Origin: Mesorhizobium erdmanii USDA 3471
GTDB lineage: Bacteria; Pseudomonadota; Alphaproteobacteria; Rhizobiales; Rhizobiaceae
Reading direction: 5' to 3'
Assembly (NCBI RefSeq): GCF_000472705.1
Contig: NZ_AXAE01000028.1
Location: 26,152-90,151 of the forward strand
Length of the DNA stretch: 64,000 bases
The notes under the pieces are model-generated. The model was given only the letters and a program-made list of their open reading frames with translations, was not told where the DNA came from and did not search any database. Positions 32,140 to 41,099 of this stretch are shown here, in pieces. Positions within the stretch are counted from its first letter, which is position 1; every line of letters starts with the position of its first letter. The translations under genes and the position numbers were made by a program.

Positions 32140-32389
32140 GGACCCGCACCTCCGTGATCTTGTCGACCGGCAGCGAATTCTTCTGCGCCGTGCTGCGGAT
32201 CGCCTCGGGCGAAGGCGCATCATAGATGCAGAATGAGTGCTTCTTGTCGGGTGAGACGAAGGACTGCACCCAGGTGACGCCCTTCTCCGCATTGCGCATG
32301 ATGACGCCGCCCAGCGCGTCGGCGCCGACATCGTTCATCGGCACGCTGAGACCGTCAGGAAATGTGCGTTGTACCACATAGCGAGGCAT
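32117..32389 (-). CDS. DUF4242 domain protein (SCO4226-like)
   Basis: The 90-aa protein is a complete DUF4242 domain, a ferredoxin-like alpha/beta fold: MPRYVVQRTFPDGLSVPMND, GVTWVQSFVSPDKKHSFCIY and ITEVRVLDPYF. One Streptomyces member (SCO4226) was reported to bind nickel. AAGGGAAG precedes the ATG. It is divergent from the LAL regulator, and DUF4242 genes are often found near such regulators, so it may be a target (inference). Confidence 0.85.
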   Translation of the reverse strand: MPRYVVQRTFPDGLSVPMNDVGADALGGVIMRNAEKGVTWVQSFVSPDKKHSFCIYDAPSPEAIRSTAQKNSLPVDKITEVRVLDPYFYR

Positions 32390-32627
32390 ATCAAGCTTCC
32401 CTTTTCCATTGATTCACGCTCGATTTGAGCGCGGCTGGACAATGATCATGCTCGCCAAGGACGCGCATCGGAGCCTTTCCCTATTTTTTATGGGAAGATT
32501 ACCTATAATGGCGGCGTTGTGTGGTAGGTGGCACCGAAATGTGGAGAGGGGCACATTGCCGGTCATTATCCCGGACGCTCGTGGCGGACGTCCAGGGATG
32601 CGCCCAGACACTATCCCTGTTGAGCGA

Positions 32628-35222
32628 ATGACGATGCTTCTGGAACGGCAGGCCCAGCTGGAGCAGCTGGATGGACTTCTCGCGGAGGCCACGCGTGGCT
32701 GCGGCCATGTGGCGGCCCTATATGGCGAGGCGGGCGCCGGCAAGTCGGCGCTTGTCGAGGCTTTCGTCGGCGTGGCCAGCGACGGCGTGCGCATATTCCG
32801 CAGCGCCTGCGAGGATCTGTCGATTCCCGATCCGCTCGGCCCGCTCTACGATCTCGCCCGCGAGGCGCAGTGGGCGATGCCGCAGGCAATCGATGCCCGG
32901 CAGGGACAGCGGCTGCCCTTGTTTTCCGACGCGCTCGAAGTCTTCGAGGCAAGGACGCAGCCGACGCTTCTGATCATCGAGGACCTGCATTGGGCGGATG
33001 ACGCGACCCTCGATTTCGTCCGCTTTCTCGGCCGCCGTATCGCCAACACCCACATCCTGCTCGTGCTGACGGCGCGCACCGACCGCAGCGAAGGTCAGAT
33101 GCGTGTGCGCCGCGCACTCGGCGAAATTCCCGTCGGCAACATCGTGCGGATCGACGTGCCGCTGCTGAGCGAGGCCGCGGTGCTGTCGCTCGCCATTGCC
33201 GCCGGCCGCGATGGTGATGCCATCTACCGAGCGACGGCCGGCAACGCTTTCTTCGTCACCGAGCTTTTGTGCGCCGACAATGAGATGACGCCACCCGCCA
33301 GCGTGCGCGACGCCGTCGTTGCGCGGGCCGAACGGCTGTCTGCCGGCGCCCGCTCGATGCTCGACGCAGTGTCGGTGTTCCCCAGGCGTGCCGATGCCTG
33401 GGCGTTGCAGGGCCTGTGTGGCGTGGCGGCCGCCGGTCAGCTCGCGGAATGTGTTTCGAACGGGCTGCTTGACGATCTGGGCGACGGCTACGCCTTCCGG
33501 CACGAGATCGCGCGCCGCGCCATCGAGATGATGCTGACGACGAGTTCCAGGCGAATGTTCAACCAGCGCGCGCTGTCGGCGCTGCTCGAAAACAGCGGTG
33601 TCGCCACCGCGCGCCTCGTCCATCACGCGGTGGAAGCGCATAATCTGGAGGCGGTACGCGAGTTCGCGCCGATCGCGGCGCGGGAGGCCTCGCGTGTCGG
33701 CGCCCATCGCGACGCCGCCGGCTACTATGAGGTTGCCTTGCGCCAGGCCGATACCTTGCCTGCGGAGGAGCGCGCCGGCCTATACGAGCACTATGCGTTC
33801 GAGTGCCATCTGATCGCGCGCATCGACGAGGCCATCAAGGCGCAGCAACAGGCGCGTGTCCTGCGGCAGGCGCTTGGCAACACGCTGAAGGAAGGCGACA
33901 GCCTCAGATGGCTGTCGCGCTTCGCCTATCTCCTGGGCGACCGGCAGGACGCCGACATGTTCGGCGCCCAGGCGGTCACGTTGCTGGAGACTGTCCCGGC
34001 CAGTGCCGAGCTTGCCATGGCCTATTCCAACCTTTCGCAACTGGCGATGCTGGCCGAAAGGCTGGATGAGACCCTGTCGCTGGGCGCCAGGGCGATCGAG
34101 CTCGCCGAACGGTTGAACAGGCCGGAAGTCGTCTGCCATGCTCTCAACAATGTCGGCGCCGCCGAGCAGTGGCTGGACCTGGACTCAAGCCGGCTGCATC
34201 TTGCCCGCAGCCTGGAAATCGCGCTCGAGCAGAATTTCCAGGAGCATGCCGCCCGCGCCTTCACCAATTGTGCCTGTGGTGAAATGAACCAGCTGGGCTA
34301 CAGCCAGGCGCAATCCTTTCTCGATCGCGGCATCGACTATTGCGTCGAGAACGACCTGGCGACGTGGCGCGATTACATGCGCGGCGTGCGGGCGCAGTTG
34401 CTCATGCGTCAGGGATGCTGGGATGAGGCGGCCGCCGAAGCGCTGGACGTGATTGCCAACGACGGGGCGACCGCCCTGGTGCGCTATCCTGCCCTGGTGG
34501 CTCTGTCGCGGCTGCGGGTGCGTCGTGGCGATCCCTCCGCCGAGCCGCTTCTGCAGGAGATGAAGCAATTTCTGGAAAGGGGAGCCGAGCTGCAGCGCCT
34601 GTTGCCCTATGCTTCGGTAGTTGCCGAGCGGGCCTGGCTCGGGGAGGCGGACGAGGACGAGGCGCTGCGGCTGATCGCCCTTGCCGAAAGCCTGTCGCCG
34701 ACACGCGCGGTCTTTGCCGAACTGGCCGTCTGGCGCCGGCTGCTGGCGCCCGGCACCGACCCGGGCGATACATCGGGCATGGCCGCGCCCTATCGGATGC
34801 TGCTGGCTGGAGACTGGCGGGGGGCGGCTGCCGCCTGGGCTGAACTCGACGCCCCTTACGAACGCGCGCTGGCGCTCGCCCAGGGCGACGAGGCCGCGCA
34901 GCGCATGGCGCTGGAGATCCTCGAGGCGCTCGGCGCCCGGCCGGTCGCCGGCCATGTGCGCGACATCATGCGGCAGAACGGCGTCATCCGCATTGCCCGG
35001 GGGCCGCGCCGCACCACCCGCGCCAACAGTGCCGGCCTCACCCAGCGCCAGATGGAAGTGCTGCAGCTGATCGAGCGCGGCCTGTCCAACAAGCGCATCG
35101 CCGAGCATCTCGCCATTTCGCCCAAGACGGTCGATCACCATGTCTCGGCGGTGCTGGGCAAGCTCGACGCCGTTTCGCGCGGCGAGGCTACGGCTGCCGC
35201 ACGTGACTCGGGGCTGATCTGA
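32628..35222 (+). CDS. LuxR-family ATP-binding (LAL) transcriptional regulator
   Basis: The frame is open from 32409, but the LAL fold starts at MTMLLERQAQLEQLDGLLAE, so I choose ATG 32628 (864 aa). An ATG at 32598 is an alternative. It has an AAA/STAND module with Walker A GEAGAGKS (33-40) and Walker B LLIIEDLHWADD, a long TPR-like helical middle, and a C-terminal LuxR HTH (LTQRQMEVLQLIERGLSNKR, then ISPKTVDHHVSAVLGKL). LAL proteins are large inducer-responsive activators. The inducer is unknown. It is divergent from DUF4242 and convergent with cydB (14-bp gap). Confidence 0.9.
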   Translation: MTMLLERQAQLEQLDGLLAEATRGCGHVAALYGEAGAGKSALVEAFVGVASDGVRIFRSACEDLSIPDPLGPLYDLAREAQWAMPQAIDARQGQRLPLFSDALEVFEARTQPTLLIIEDLHWADDATLDFVRFLGRRIANTHILLVLTARTDRSEGQMRVRRALGEIPVGNIVRIDVPLLSEAAVLSLAIAAGRDGDAIYRATAGNAFFVTELLCADNEMTPPASVRDAVVARAERLSAGARSMLDAVSVFPRRADAWALQGLCGVAAAGQLAECVSNGLLDDLGDGYAFRHEIARRAIEMMLTTSSRRMFNQRALSALLENSGVATARLVHHAVEAHNLEAVREFAPIAAREASRVGAHRDAAGYYEVALRQADTLPAEERAGLYEHYAFECHLIARIDEAIKAQQQARVLRQALGNTLKEGDSLRWLSRFAYLLGDRQDADMFGAQAVTLLETVPASAELAMAYSNLSQLAMLAERLDETLSLGARAIELAERLNRPEVVCHALNNVGAAEQWLDLDSSRLHLARSLEIALEQNFQEHAARAFTNCACGEMNQLGYSQAQSFLDRGIDYCVENDLATWRDYMRGVRAQLLMRQGCWDEAAAEALDVIANDGATALVRYPALVALSRLRVRRGDPSAEPLLQEMKQFLERGAELQRLLPYASVVAERAWLGEADEDEALRLIALAESLSPTRAVFAELAVWRRLLAPGTDPGDTSGMAAPYRMLLAGDWRGAAAAWAELDAPYERALALAQGDEAAQRMALEILEALGARPVAGHVRDIMRQNGVIRIARGPRRTTRANSAGLTQRQMEVLQLIERGLSNKRIAEHLAISPKTVDHHVSAVLGKLDAVSRGEATAAARDSGLI

Positions 35223-35236
35223 ACGACCGCCCCGCA

Positions 35237-36241
35237 TCAGTCGTAGGTTAGATCCGTCGCCTTGCCGCCGAACACCCGGTAGGCATAGAACGAATAGAAG
35301 ATGATGATCGGCAGCACCACCACGGTGCCGGCCAGGATGATGGCGAGGCTCTCCGTCGCCGAGGCTGCCTGCCAGATGGTCAGCTTGTCGGGCACCACAT
35401 AGGGGTAGAACGACCAGGCGAGCCCGGCAAAGCCTAGCGCGAAGATGGCGGCCAGCGTCAGGAACGGCATCAGCGAATGGCGGTCATCGGGCTTGGGCAG
35501 ATGGAAGGTCTGCCGCCACAGCCACAGGAACAACAGCGCCGACAGGATCGGCAGCGGCGAGAGATACAGCATCTCCGGCCAGACGAACCATCTCTCGAAG
35601 ATGCGCGGGCTGGCGAAGGGCGTTGCCAGCGAGACCGCCGCCATGCCGAGCGCGGTCAGCACCAGTGCCGTGCGCAGCCAGCGCACCGCTTTCTTCTGCA
35701 ACTCGCCCTCGGTCTTGTAGATCACCCAGGCGGCACCCATCGCCGCATAGGCCGCTGCCAGGCAGAGCGCCACCAGCGCACCGAACGCCATGCCGCCCAG
35801 GCCGACATCCAGGCCGAGCACATAGACGCCGAGCATATAGCCTTGCGCCAGCGAGGCGATGACCGAACCCAGGAAGAAAATGCGGTTCCAGCGATGCTTC
35901 TTGCCGGCCGGCACCTTGGCGCGGAAATCGAAGGCCACGCCGCGCAGGATCAGCCCGACCAGAAGCACGAAGGCCGGCAGGTAGAGCGCGGTGAGGATGA
36001 CGCCATGCGCCAGGGGAAAGGCGACCAGCAGCAGGCCGACGGCCAGCACCAGCCAGGTCTCGTTGGCATCCCAGAACGGGCCGATCGCCGCGATCATCGT
36101 GTCCTGCTCGGTATCTTCCGCCATGGCGAACAGGATGCCGATGCCGAGGTCGAAACCGTCGAGAATGACGTAGATCAGGATGGCTAGGCCCATCAGGCCG
36201 GCAAAGATCAGCGGCAGAGCCGTTGGCCAGTCGAAGCTCAT
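35237..36241 (-). CDS. cydB: Cytochrome bd-type ubiquinol oxidase subunit II
   Basis: This 334-aa polytopic protein is a full-length CydB/CioB with eight or more membrane helices. It includes ILDGFDLGIGILFAMAEDTE near the N-terminus and GPFWDANETWLVLAVGLLL, both hallmark regions. AGGAGAG precedes its ATG inside the end of cydA, and the two genes are separated by 1 bp. Subunit II is a structural partner of subunit I and carries no heme itself. No cydX-like miniprotein follows before the convergent LAL gene. Confidence 0.95.
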   Translation of the reverse strand: MSFDWPTALPLIFAGLMGLAILIYVILDGFDLGIGILFAMAEDTEQDTMIAAIGPFWDANETWLVLAVGLLLVAFPLAHGVILTALYLPAFVLLVGLILRGVAFDFRAKVPAGKKHRWNRIFFLGSVIASLAQGYMLGVYVLGLDVGLGGMAFGALVALCLAAAYAAMGAAWVIYKTEGELQKKAVRWLRTALVLTALGMAAVSLATPFASPRIFERWFVWPEMLYLSPLPILSALLFLWLWRQTFHLPKPDDRHSLMPFLTLAAIFALGFAGLAWSFYPYVVPDKLTIWQAASATESLAIILAGTVVVLPIIIFYSFYAYRVFGGKATDLTYD

Positions 36242-36242
36242 G

Positions 36243-37604
36243 TCACTCTCCTGCCGCCGGCTGTGAAAGCGCCGCCTTCATCACCCCCGGCAGCGGTGAG
36301 GTGTCGCCATCCTTCGCCGCCTTCAGCGCCAGATGCACCAGCACGCCGAGATAGGCGATCAGCAACAGCACGTAGAGGATGAGGTAGATGGCGAGCGTCA
36401 GCGCGACATGGCTGCCCGCCACCGGGCCGACGGCATCGGCGGTCTTGAGCACGCCCGTCACCAGCCAGGGCTGGCGGCCGATCTCGGTCGTGTACCAGCC
36501 GGCCAGTGTCGCCAGCCAGCCCGACAGCGCCATCGGCACCATCAGCATGGCGAGGGGCTTGGGCAGCGCATGCCGGCGCTTGAGGAAGAAGGCCGCCGAC
36601 CACGAGACGGCGAGCATCAGCAGCCCGGTGCCGACCATGATCCGGAAGCTCCAGAAGAGCGGAAAGACCGGCGGATGGTTGCCCGGATAGTCGTTCAGGC
36701 CGGGCACCACGCCGTCGGTGCTGTGTCGCAAGATAAGGCTTGCCCCATCGGGGATCGCGACCTCGAATCTGTTTTCCTTGGCCGCCTCGTCGGGTAGCGC
36801 GAACAGCACCAGCGGCACGTTGGGGCCGGTGTTCCAGTTGGCCTCCATGGCGGCGATCTTCTGCGGCTGGTGTTCCAGCGTGTTCAGTCCGTGCTGGTCG
36901 CCGGCCAGGATCTGGATCGGGATCAGGATCGCGGCGGTGAAGACGCCGGTGCGCAGCGCCTTCCACATCGATTCCGAACGGTCGCCCTTGAGGTAGCGCA
37001 GTGCCGACAGGCCGGCGATCAGGAACGACACCGTCAGCCCGGAAGCCAGGAGCATGTGGACCAGCCGGTAGGGCATGGACGGGTTGAAGACGATTGCCCA
37101 CCAGTCGACGGCGTGTGCGACGCCGTCACGCATCTCGAAGCCGGCCGGCGTCTGCATCCAGGAATTGAGCGCGATGATCCAGAACGCCGATACCGTCGTG
37201 CCGCCGGCCACCAGCACCGTCGCCAGCGTGTGGACGCGGTTGGAGACACGGCGGAAGCCGAACAGCATGATGCCGAGAAAGGCCGCTTCGAGGAAGAAGG
37301 CGGTGAGGATCTCGTAAGCGAGCAGCGGTCCGGCGATGTTGCCGACATGCTCCATGTAGCCCGGCCAGTTGGTGCCGAACTGGAAGCTCATGGTGACGCC
37401 TGAAACCACGCCCATCGCAAAAGACAGCGCGAACACCTTCACCCAAGTGAAATAGGCGCGCATCCAGGCGGAATCGTTGGTCGCGTTGTAGCGCAGCTTG
37501 AAGAACAGCAGCACCCAGCCCAGGGCGATGGTGATTGTCGGAAAAAGGATATGAAACGAAATATTCGCGCCGAACTGCATGCGCGACAGTATGAGCGGGT
37601 CCAT
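36243..37604 (-). CDS. cydA: Cytochrome bd-type ubiquinol oxidase subunit I (short Q-loop, CioA-like)
   Basis: At 453 aa it is the short-Q-loop form. The loop around ILAGDQHGLNTLEHQPQKIA lacks the roughly 60-residue insert of E. coli CydA, which is characteristic of cyanide-insensitive oxidases (CIO). Heme-ligand H18 is in GANISFHILFPT, and GRQPW (TTEIGRQPWLV) is intact. The complex oxidises ubiquinol and reduces O2 with high affinity, supporting respiration under low oxygen or with heme-copper oxidase inhibitors present. It is the first gene of the cydAB operon. Confidence 0.95.
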   Translation of the reverse strand: MDPLILSRMQFGANISFHILFPTITIALGWVLLFFKLRYNATNDSAWMRAYFTWVKVFALSFAMGVVSGVTMSFQFGTNWPGYMEHVGNIAGPLLAYEILTAFFLEAAFLGIMLFGFRRVSNRVHTLATVLVAGGTTVSAFWIIALNSWMQTPAGFEMRDGVAHAVDWWAIVFNPSMPYRLVHMLLASGLTVSFLIAGLSALRYLKGDRSESMWKALRTGVFTAAILIPIQILAGDQHGLNTLEHQPQKIAAMEANWNTGPNVPLVLFALPDEAAKENRFEVAIPDGASLILRHSTDGVVPGLNDYPGNHPPVFPLFWSFRIMVGTGLLMLAVSWSAAFFLKRRHALPKPLAMLMVPMALSGWLATLAGWYTTEIGRQPWLVTGVLKTADAVGPVAGSHVALTLAIYLILYVLLLIAYLGVLVHLALKAAKDGDTSPLPGVMKAALSQPAAGE

Positions 37605-37858
37605 GGCGGGCTCCGGCTGCTGCTAATGGCCCACCGTATGCTCGTTGGGCAAGATGGTCAAAGCGGCGTCCCGCCGCGAGGCTGAACGCCACAAGGACAA
37701 TTTTGTCGCTTGCCAGGTCCTTACCGCTTCAAAGTCCGGCATACCAGCCATGACCTCGGCGACTGTCCAGAACTGTCAGCAGCACCACTGACTTCTGGTT
37801 GCACGCGACGACAACAGGCCTATATGAGGGGACCTCTTTCAGGCAGCCGTTTTCAGCC

Positions 37859-38785
37859 ATGCCCTCCATTCTGTCCATTTCCGGGGTCTCCAAGACCTAC
37901 GCCACCGGCTTCACCGCGCTCAAGGAAGTCAATCTCGACATCGACCGCGGCGAGATCTTTGCGCTGCTCGGGCCGAACGGGGCCGGCAAGACGACGCTGA
38001 TCTCGATCGTCTGCGGCATCGTCAACCGCTCGACCGGTACCGTCACTGTCGACGGCCACGACATCAACAAGGATTACCGCGCCGCGCGCAGCCTGATCGG
38101 GCTGGTGCCGCAGGAACTGACCATCGACGCCTTCGAGAGCGTCTGGGCGACCGTCTCCTACAGCCGCGGCCTGTTCGGCAAGCCGGCCAACCCCGCCTTC
38201 GTCGAGAAGGTGCTGCGCGATCTGTCGCTGTGGGAGAAGAAGGATGCCAAGGCGATCACCCTGTCGGGCGGCATGAAGCGGCGGCTGATGATCGCCAAGG
38301 CGCTGTCGCACGAGCCGCGCATCCTGTTCCTCGACGAGCCGACCGCCGGCGTCGACGTCGAATTGCGTCAGGACATGTGGGAGATGGTGCGCCGGCTGCG
38401 CGAGGATGGCGTCACCATCATCCTCACCACGCACTATATCGAGGAGGCCGAGGCGATGGCCGACCGCGTCGGCGTCATCAACCGCGGCGAGATAATCCTG
38501 GTCGAGAACAAGGCCGAACTGATGCGCAAGCTCGGCCGCAAGCGGCTGGTGCTGGAGCTGCGCAATCCGCTGACCGCCATTCCGGAAGCCTTTTCGCGCT
38601 ATGCGCTGGAACTGTCGCCCGACGGTGGGCAGCTGACCTACACCTATGACAATCAGGCCGAGCGGCCGGGCGTCGCCTCGCTGATCCGCGACCTCGAGGC
38701 ATCAGGCATCCAGTTCCGCGACATCGACACGCAAAACAGTTCGCTCGAGGAGATCTTCGTCAATCTGGTGAGGAGAGAGCCATGA
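37859..38785 (+). CDS. ABC-2 exporter ATP-binding protein (YadG-like)
   Basis: The ATG at 37859 (MPSILSISGVSKTYATG) gives 308 aa. Walker A LLGPNGAGKTTL, the signature LSGGMKRRLMIAKAL, Walker B ILFLDEPTAGVD and the switch His in LTTHYIEEAEAM are all intact. LVPQELTIDAFESVWATVSY matches the E. coli YadG type. It energises the permease encoded next, which overlaps by ATGA at 38782-38785. The substrate of YadGH-type exporters is unknown. Confidence 0.93.
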   Translation: MPSILSISGVSKTYATGFTALKEVNLDIDRGEIFALLGPNGAGKTTLISIVCGIVNRSTGTVTVDGHDINKDYRAARSLIGLVPQELTIDAFESVWATVSYSRGLFGKPANPAFVEKVLRDLSLWEKKDAKAITLSGGMKRRLMIAKALSHEPRILFLDEPTAGVDVELRQDMWEMVRRLREDGVTIILTTHYIEEAEAMADRVGVINRGEIILVENKAELMRKLGRKRLVLELRNPLTAIPEAFSRYALELSPDGGQLTYTYDNQAERPGVASLIRDLEASGIQFRDIDTQNSSLEEIFVNLVRREP

Positions 38786-39543
38786 ATCTTCGCGCGGTAT
38801 GGGCGATCTACCGGGTCGAGATGGCGCGTGCCTTCCGCACCGTGCTGCAGAGCATCATCTCGCCGGTCATCTCGACATCGCTCTATTTCGTCGTCTTCGG
38901 CTCGGCCATCGGCTCGCGCATCACCGAGATCGACGGCATCAGCTACGGCGCCTTCATCGTGCCGGGGCTGATCATGCTCTCGCTGCTGACGCAGTCGATC
39001 TCCAACGCCTCCTTCGCCATCTATTTTCCAAAATTCGTCGGCTCGATCTACGAGCTTTTGTCGGCGCCGGTGTCCTATCTGGAGATCGTCATCGCCTATG
39101 TCGGCGGTGCGGCGACCAAGTCGATCATCCTCGGCCTGATCATCCTGGCCACCGCCTCGCTGTTCGTGCCGTTGCACATCGAACATCCGTTCTGGATGCT
39201 CTCCTTCCTGGTCCTGACGGCGGTGACCTTCAGCCTGTTCGGCTTCATCATCGGCATCTGGGCGAAGAGTTTCGAGCAGCTGCAGCTGGTGCCGCTCTTG
39301 ATCGTCACCCCGCTCACCTTCCTCGGTGGCAGCTTCTATTCGATCCACATGCTGCCAGGCATCTGGAAGACGATCACGCTGTTCAACCCGGTCGTGTACC
39401 TGATCAGCGGCTTCCGCTGGAGTTTTTACGGCAAGGCCGATGTCTCGGTCGGCGTCAGCCTCGGCATGACGCTGGTTTTCCTGGCTGTTTGCATCGCCAT
39501 CGTCGCCTGGATCTTCAAGACCGGATATCGGCTGCGGAACTGA
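38782..39543 (+). CDS. ABC-2 type permease (YadH-like)
   Basis: The 253-aa protein has six hydrophobic segments and the ABC-2 permease pattern, including ISYGAFIVPGLIMLSLLTQS, LTFLGGSFYSIHMLPG and FNPVVYLISGFRWSF. It overlaps its ATPase gene by 4 bp and forms a complete two-gene exporter. A long palindrome follows at 39573-39624, separating it from the convergent DUF2156 gene. Confidence 0.93.
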   Translation: MNLRAVWAIYRVEMARAFRTVLQSIISPVISTSLYFVVFGSAIGSRITEIDGISYGAFIVPGLIMLSLLTQSISNASFAIYFPKFVGSIYELLSAPVSYLEIVIAYVGGAATKSIILGLIILATASLFVPLHIEHPFWMLSFLVLTAVTFSLFGFIIGIWAKSFEQLQLVPLLIVTPLTFLGGSFYSIHMLPGIWKTITLFNPVVYLISGFRWSFYGKADVSVGVSLGMTLVFLAVCIAIVAWIFKTGYRLRN

Positions 39544-39572
39544 CGCAGCGAAGGCGCTCGGAAACGCGGCCG

Positions 39573-39624
39573 AGATCTGCCGAGATTCAGGTCAGGCCGG
39601 CCTCACCTGAATATCGGCAGATCT
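39573..39624. terminator. 52-nt near-perfect palindrome between convergent genes
   Basis: The left arm AGATCTGCCGAGATTCAGGT then CAGGCC pairs with GGCCTCACCTGAAT then ATCGGCAGATCT, with only two mismatches and no loop beyond the centre. It begins 30 bp after the permease stop and ends inside the stop codon of the convergent DUF2156 gene. It could act as a bidirectional terminator, although there is no T run. It is longer than a normal terminator. Confidence 0.7.
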
Positions 39625-40660
39625 AGATCGCCTTGACCAGCCTCAGCAACCCCAGCATCTCGACATAGGTTCCCTGGCGGAAGGCGATATAGACCGGCTC
39701 TTCCGCGCCGTGGAAGCGGCGCTTGAACGCCGCCTGGCCCTGCAGGTTGAACCTGCGGCGGTTGATCCAGGGTGAATCGTAGGCGCGCTGGAAGGTGTCG
39801 CGCCAGAACGCGCTTTCGGCAAATCCGCTCGGGCCGACATCGACCAGCGGCGACAGGCCGAGCGTCACCACCGAAATGCCTTCCTCGCGAAACCGGTCGA
39901 CGGCGAACTTGGTCAGGCCGATCTCGGCATGCGGCGAGGCATCGACATGCTTGCGCTTGAAGGCGGTGGTGTAGCCGGTCACCTTGCCGTCGGCGAAAAT
40001 CGGATCGAAGTCGAGCAGGGCGACAAGGTCGCCATCGGGACCGTGCAGGACGAAACGGCGCATGTCGATGCCGAGCTGGTCGTAAAACGGACGGTTGAGG
40101 AAACCCATCTCCCAGCGCTTGACGATGCGGTCGCCGCGCCAGTTTTGCGAGAGGCGGGCAATCTCGTCGAGGTGGATCGTGCGTTTGTCCTCCTCGAACG
40201 AAAAACCTTTCTTCAGCAGCCAGCGCTCGGAATAACGCACCGTTTCGTTGCGCTTGCCGGAAAAATCATGCTCGGGCAGCTGCAGGCGGGTGTCGATACC
40301 CAGCCGGTTGACCTTGTAGCCGAACCCGGCCAGCACATGCGCGGTTTCCGCGCCGACCTGCACGAACCACGGATTGCCCGCCGTCTCGACGAAGCGCCTG
40401 ATCATGTCGGGCCGGCGGGCCGGAGCCGCCACCGGGTCGCCAAGGGCGAAATGATGCTTCATCTTGGTGCCGAAGGCGATGTAGCCGTCGCCGTCACCGA
40501 AATAGGAAAGCTTGGGCTGCACGGCGGTGGAATAGGCGAGCGAGAAGTCGCCATGGCGGCGAACAAGCGCCAGCCGTTCGACATGCGTCAGCGCCAGCCG
40601 CTCGACCTTGGGCGAGACGCCCTCGAGGATTTTGTCGAAATAGATCCGCAAGGAGGGCAT
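39623..40660 (-). CDS. DUF2156 protein (phosphatidylglycerol lysyltransferase C-terminal-like)
   Basis: I start at ATG 40660 (MPSLRIYFDKILEG), giving 345 aa. The whole length matches the soluble C-terminal acyltransferase-like domain of MprF-type enzymes (DUF2156): YFGDGDGYIAFGTKMKHHFA, ALGDPVAAP, LLDFDPIFADGKVTGYTTAF and FNLQGQAAFKRRFHGAEEPV. There are no membrane helices, unlike MprF or LpiA. The family transfers aminoacyl groups from tRNA in characterised members; the acceptor here is unknown. Confidence 0.85.
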   Translation of the reverse strand: MPSLRIYFDKILEGVSPKVERLALTHVERLALVRRHGDFSLAYSTAVQPKLSYFGDGDGYIAFGTKMKHHFALGDPVAAPARRPDMIRRFVETAGNPWFVQVGAETAHVLAGFGYKVNRLGIDTRLQLPEHDFSGKRNETVRYSERWLLKKGFSFEEDKRTIHLDEIARLSQNWRGDRIVKRWEMGFLNRPFYDQLGIDMRRFVLHGPDGDLVALLDFDPIFADGKVTGYTTAFKRKHVDASPHAEIGLTKFAVDRFREEGISVVTLGLSPLVDVGPSGFAESAFWRDTFQRAYDSPWINRRRFNLQGQAAFKRRFHGAEEPVYIAFRQGTYVEMLGLLRLVKAI

Positions 40661-41099
40661 GGTCGAGGATTCCGCGTGCCGTCTGCGGCGTCGCATGCCT
40701 TGAATGGCAAGCAAGACCGCCGTGGCGCCTTGATTTCTGGCGGGAAGCCGAATGGGTTACGGGTTCGAATTCCGCCGTCGGAAGAGGTCCGCCACTCCCC
40801 GGACCTCGAATCAATCACATTGCCGCGACCTGATTATCGCCGAAGCCGCTGATATGCCATATAGGGCTGGACGTATTCGGACAGAAGCGGGCAACTGTTT
40901 CATGTCGGTGTTTTTGGCCGCTGTTGCGCGACCGGGCTGTTCTGCCAGGCGGTGGAGCGCTCTCGGGCGAGACCGCGGCTTGGTGCAGACCCGGAAAATC
41001 CGCGTCGATTAGCGTTCGGGGCCTGCGCGCGATCAAACTGTTACAGCGGCCTGCGAGCCTTTGGGGCTTGCCGCAGGAGCGAATGGGATTCGAAAGTGA
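40661..41099. other. 439-bp intergenic region with a tRNA T-arm-like sequence
   Basis: No gene is supported. Around 40760-40785 the sequence TTACGGGTTCGAATTCCGCC looks like the 3' end of a tRNA, but the loop is one base too long for the conserved G53-C61 pair. No acceptor, D or anticodon arm can be drawn upstream. It may be a decayed tRNA fragment or chance. The right part carries the promoter of the monooxygenase gene. Confidence 0.4.

Noticed and set aside
40755..40790. tRNA-like T-arm, TTACGGGTTCGAATTCCGCC
   Set aside because: The T-loop is one base too long for the G53-C61 pair, and no acceptor, D or anticodon arms can be drawn upstream. At most it is a tRNA fragment.
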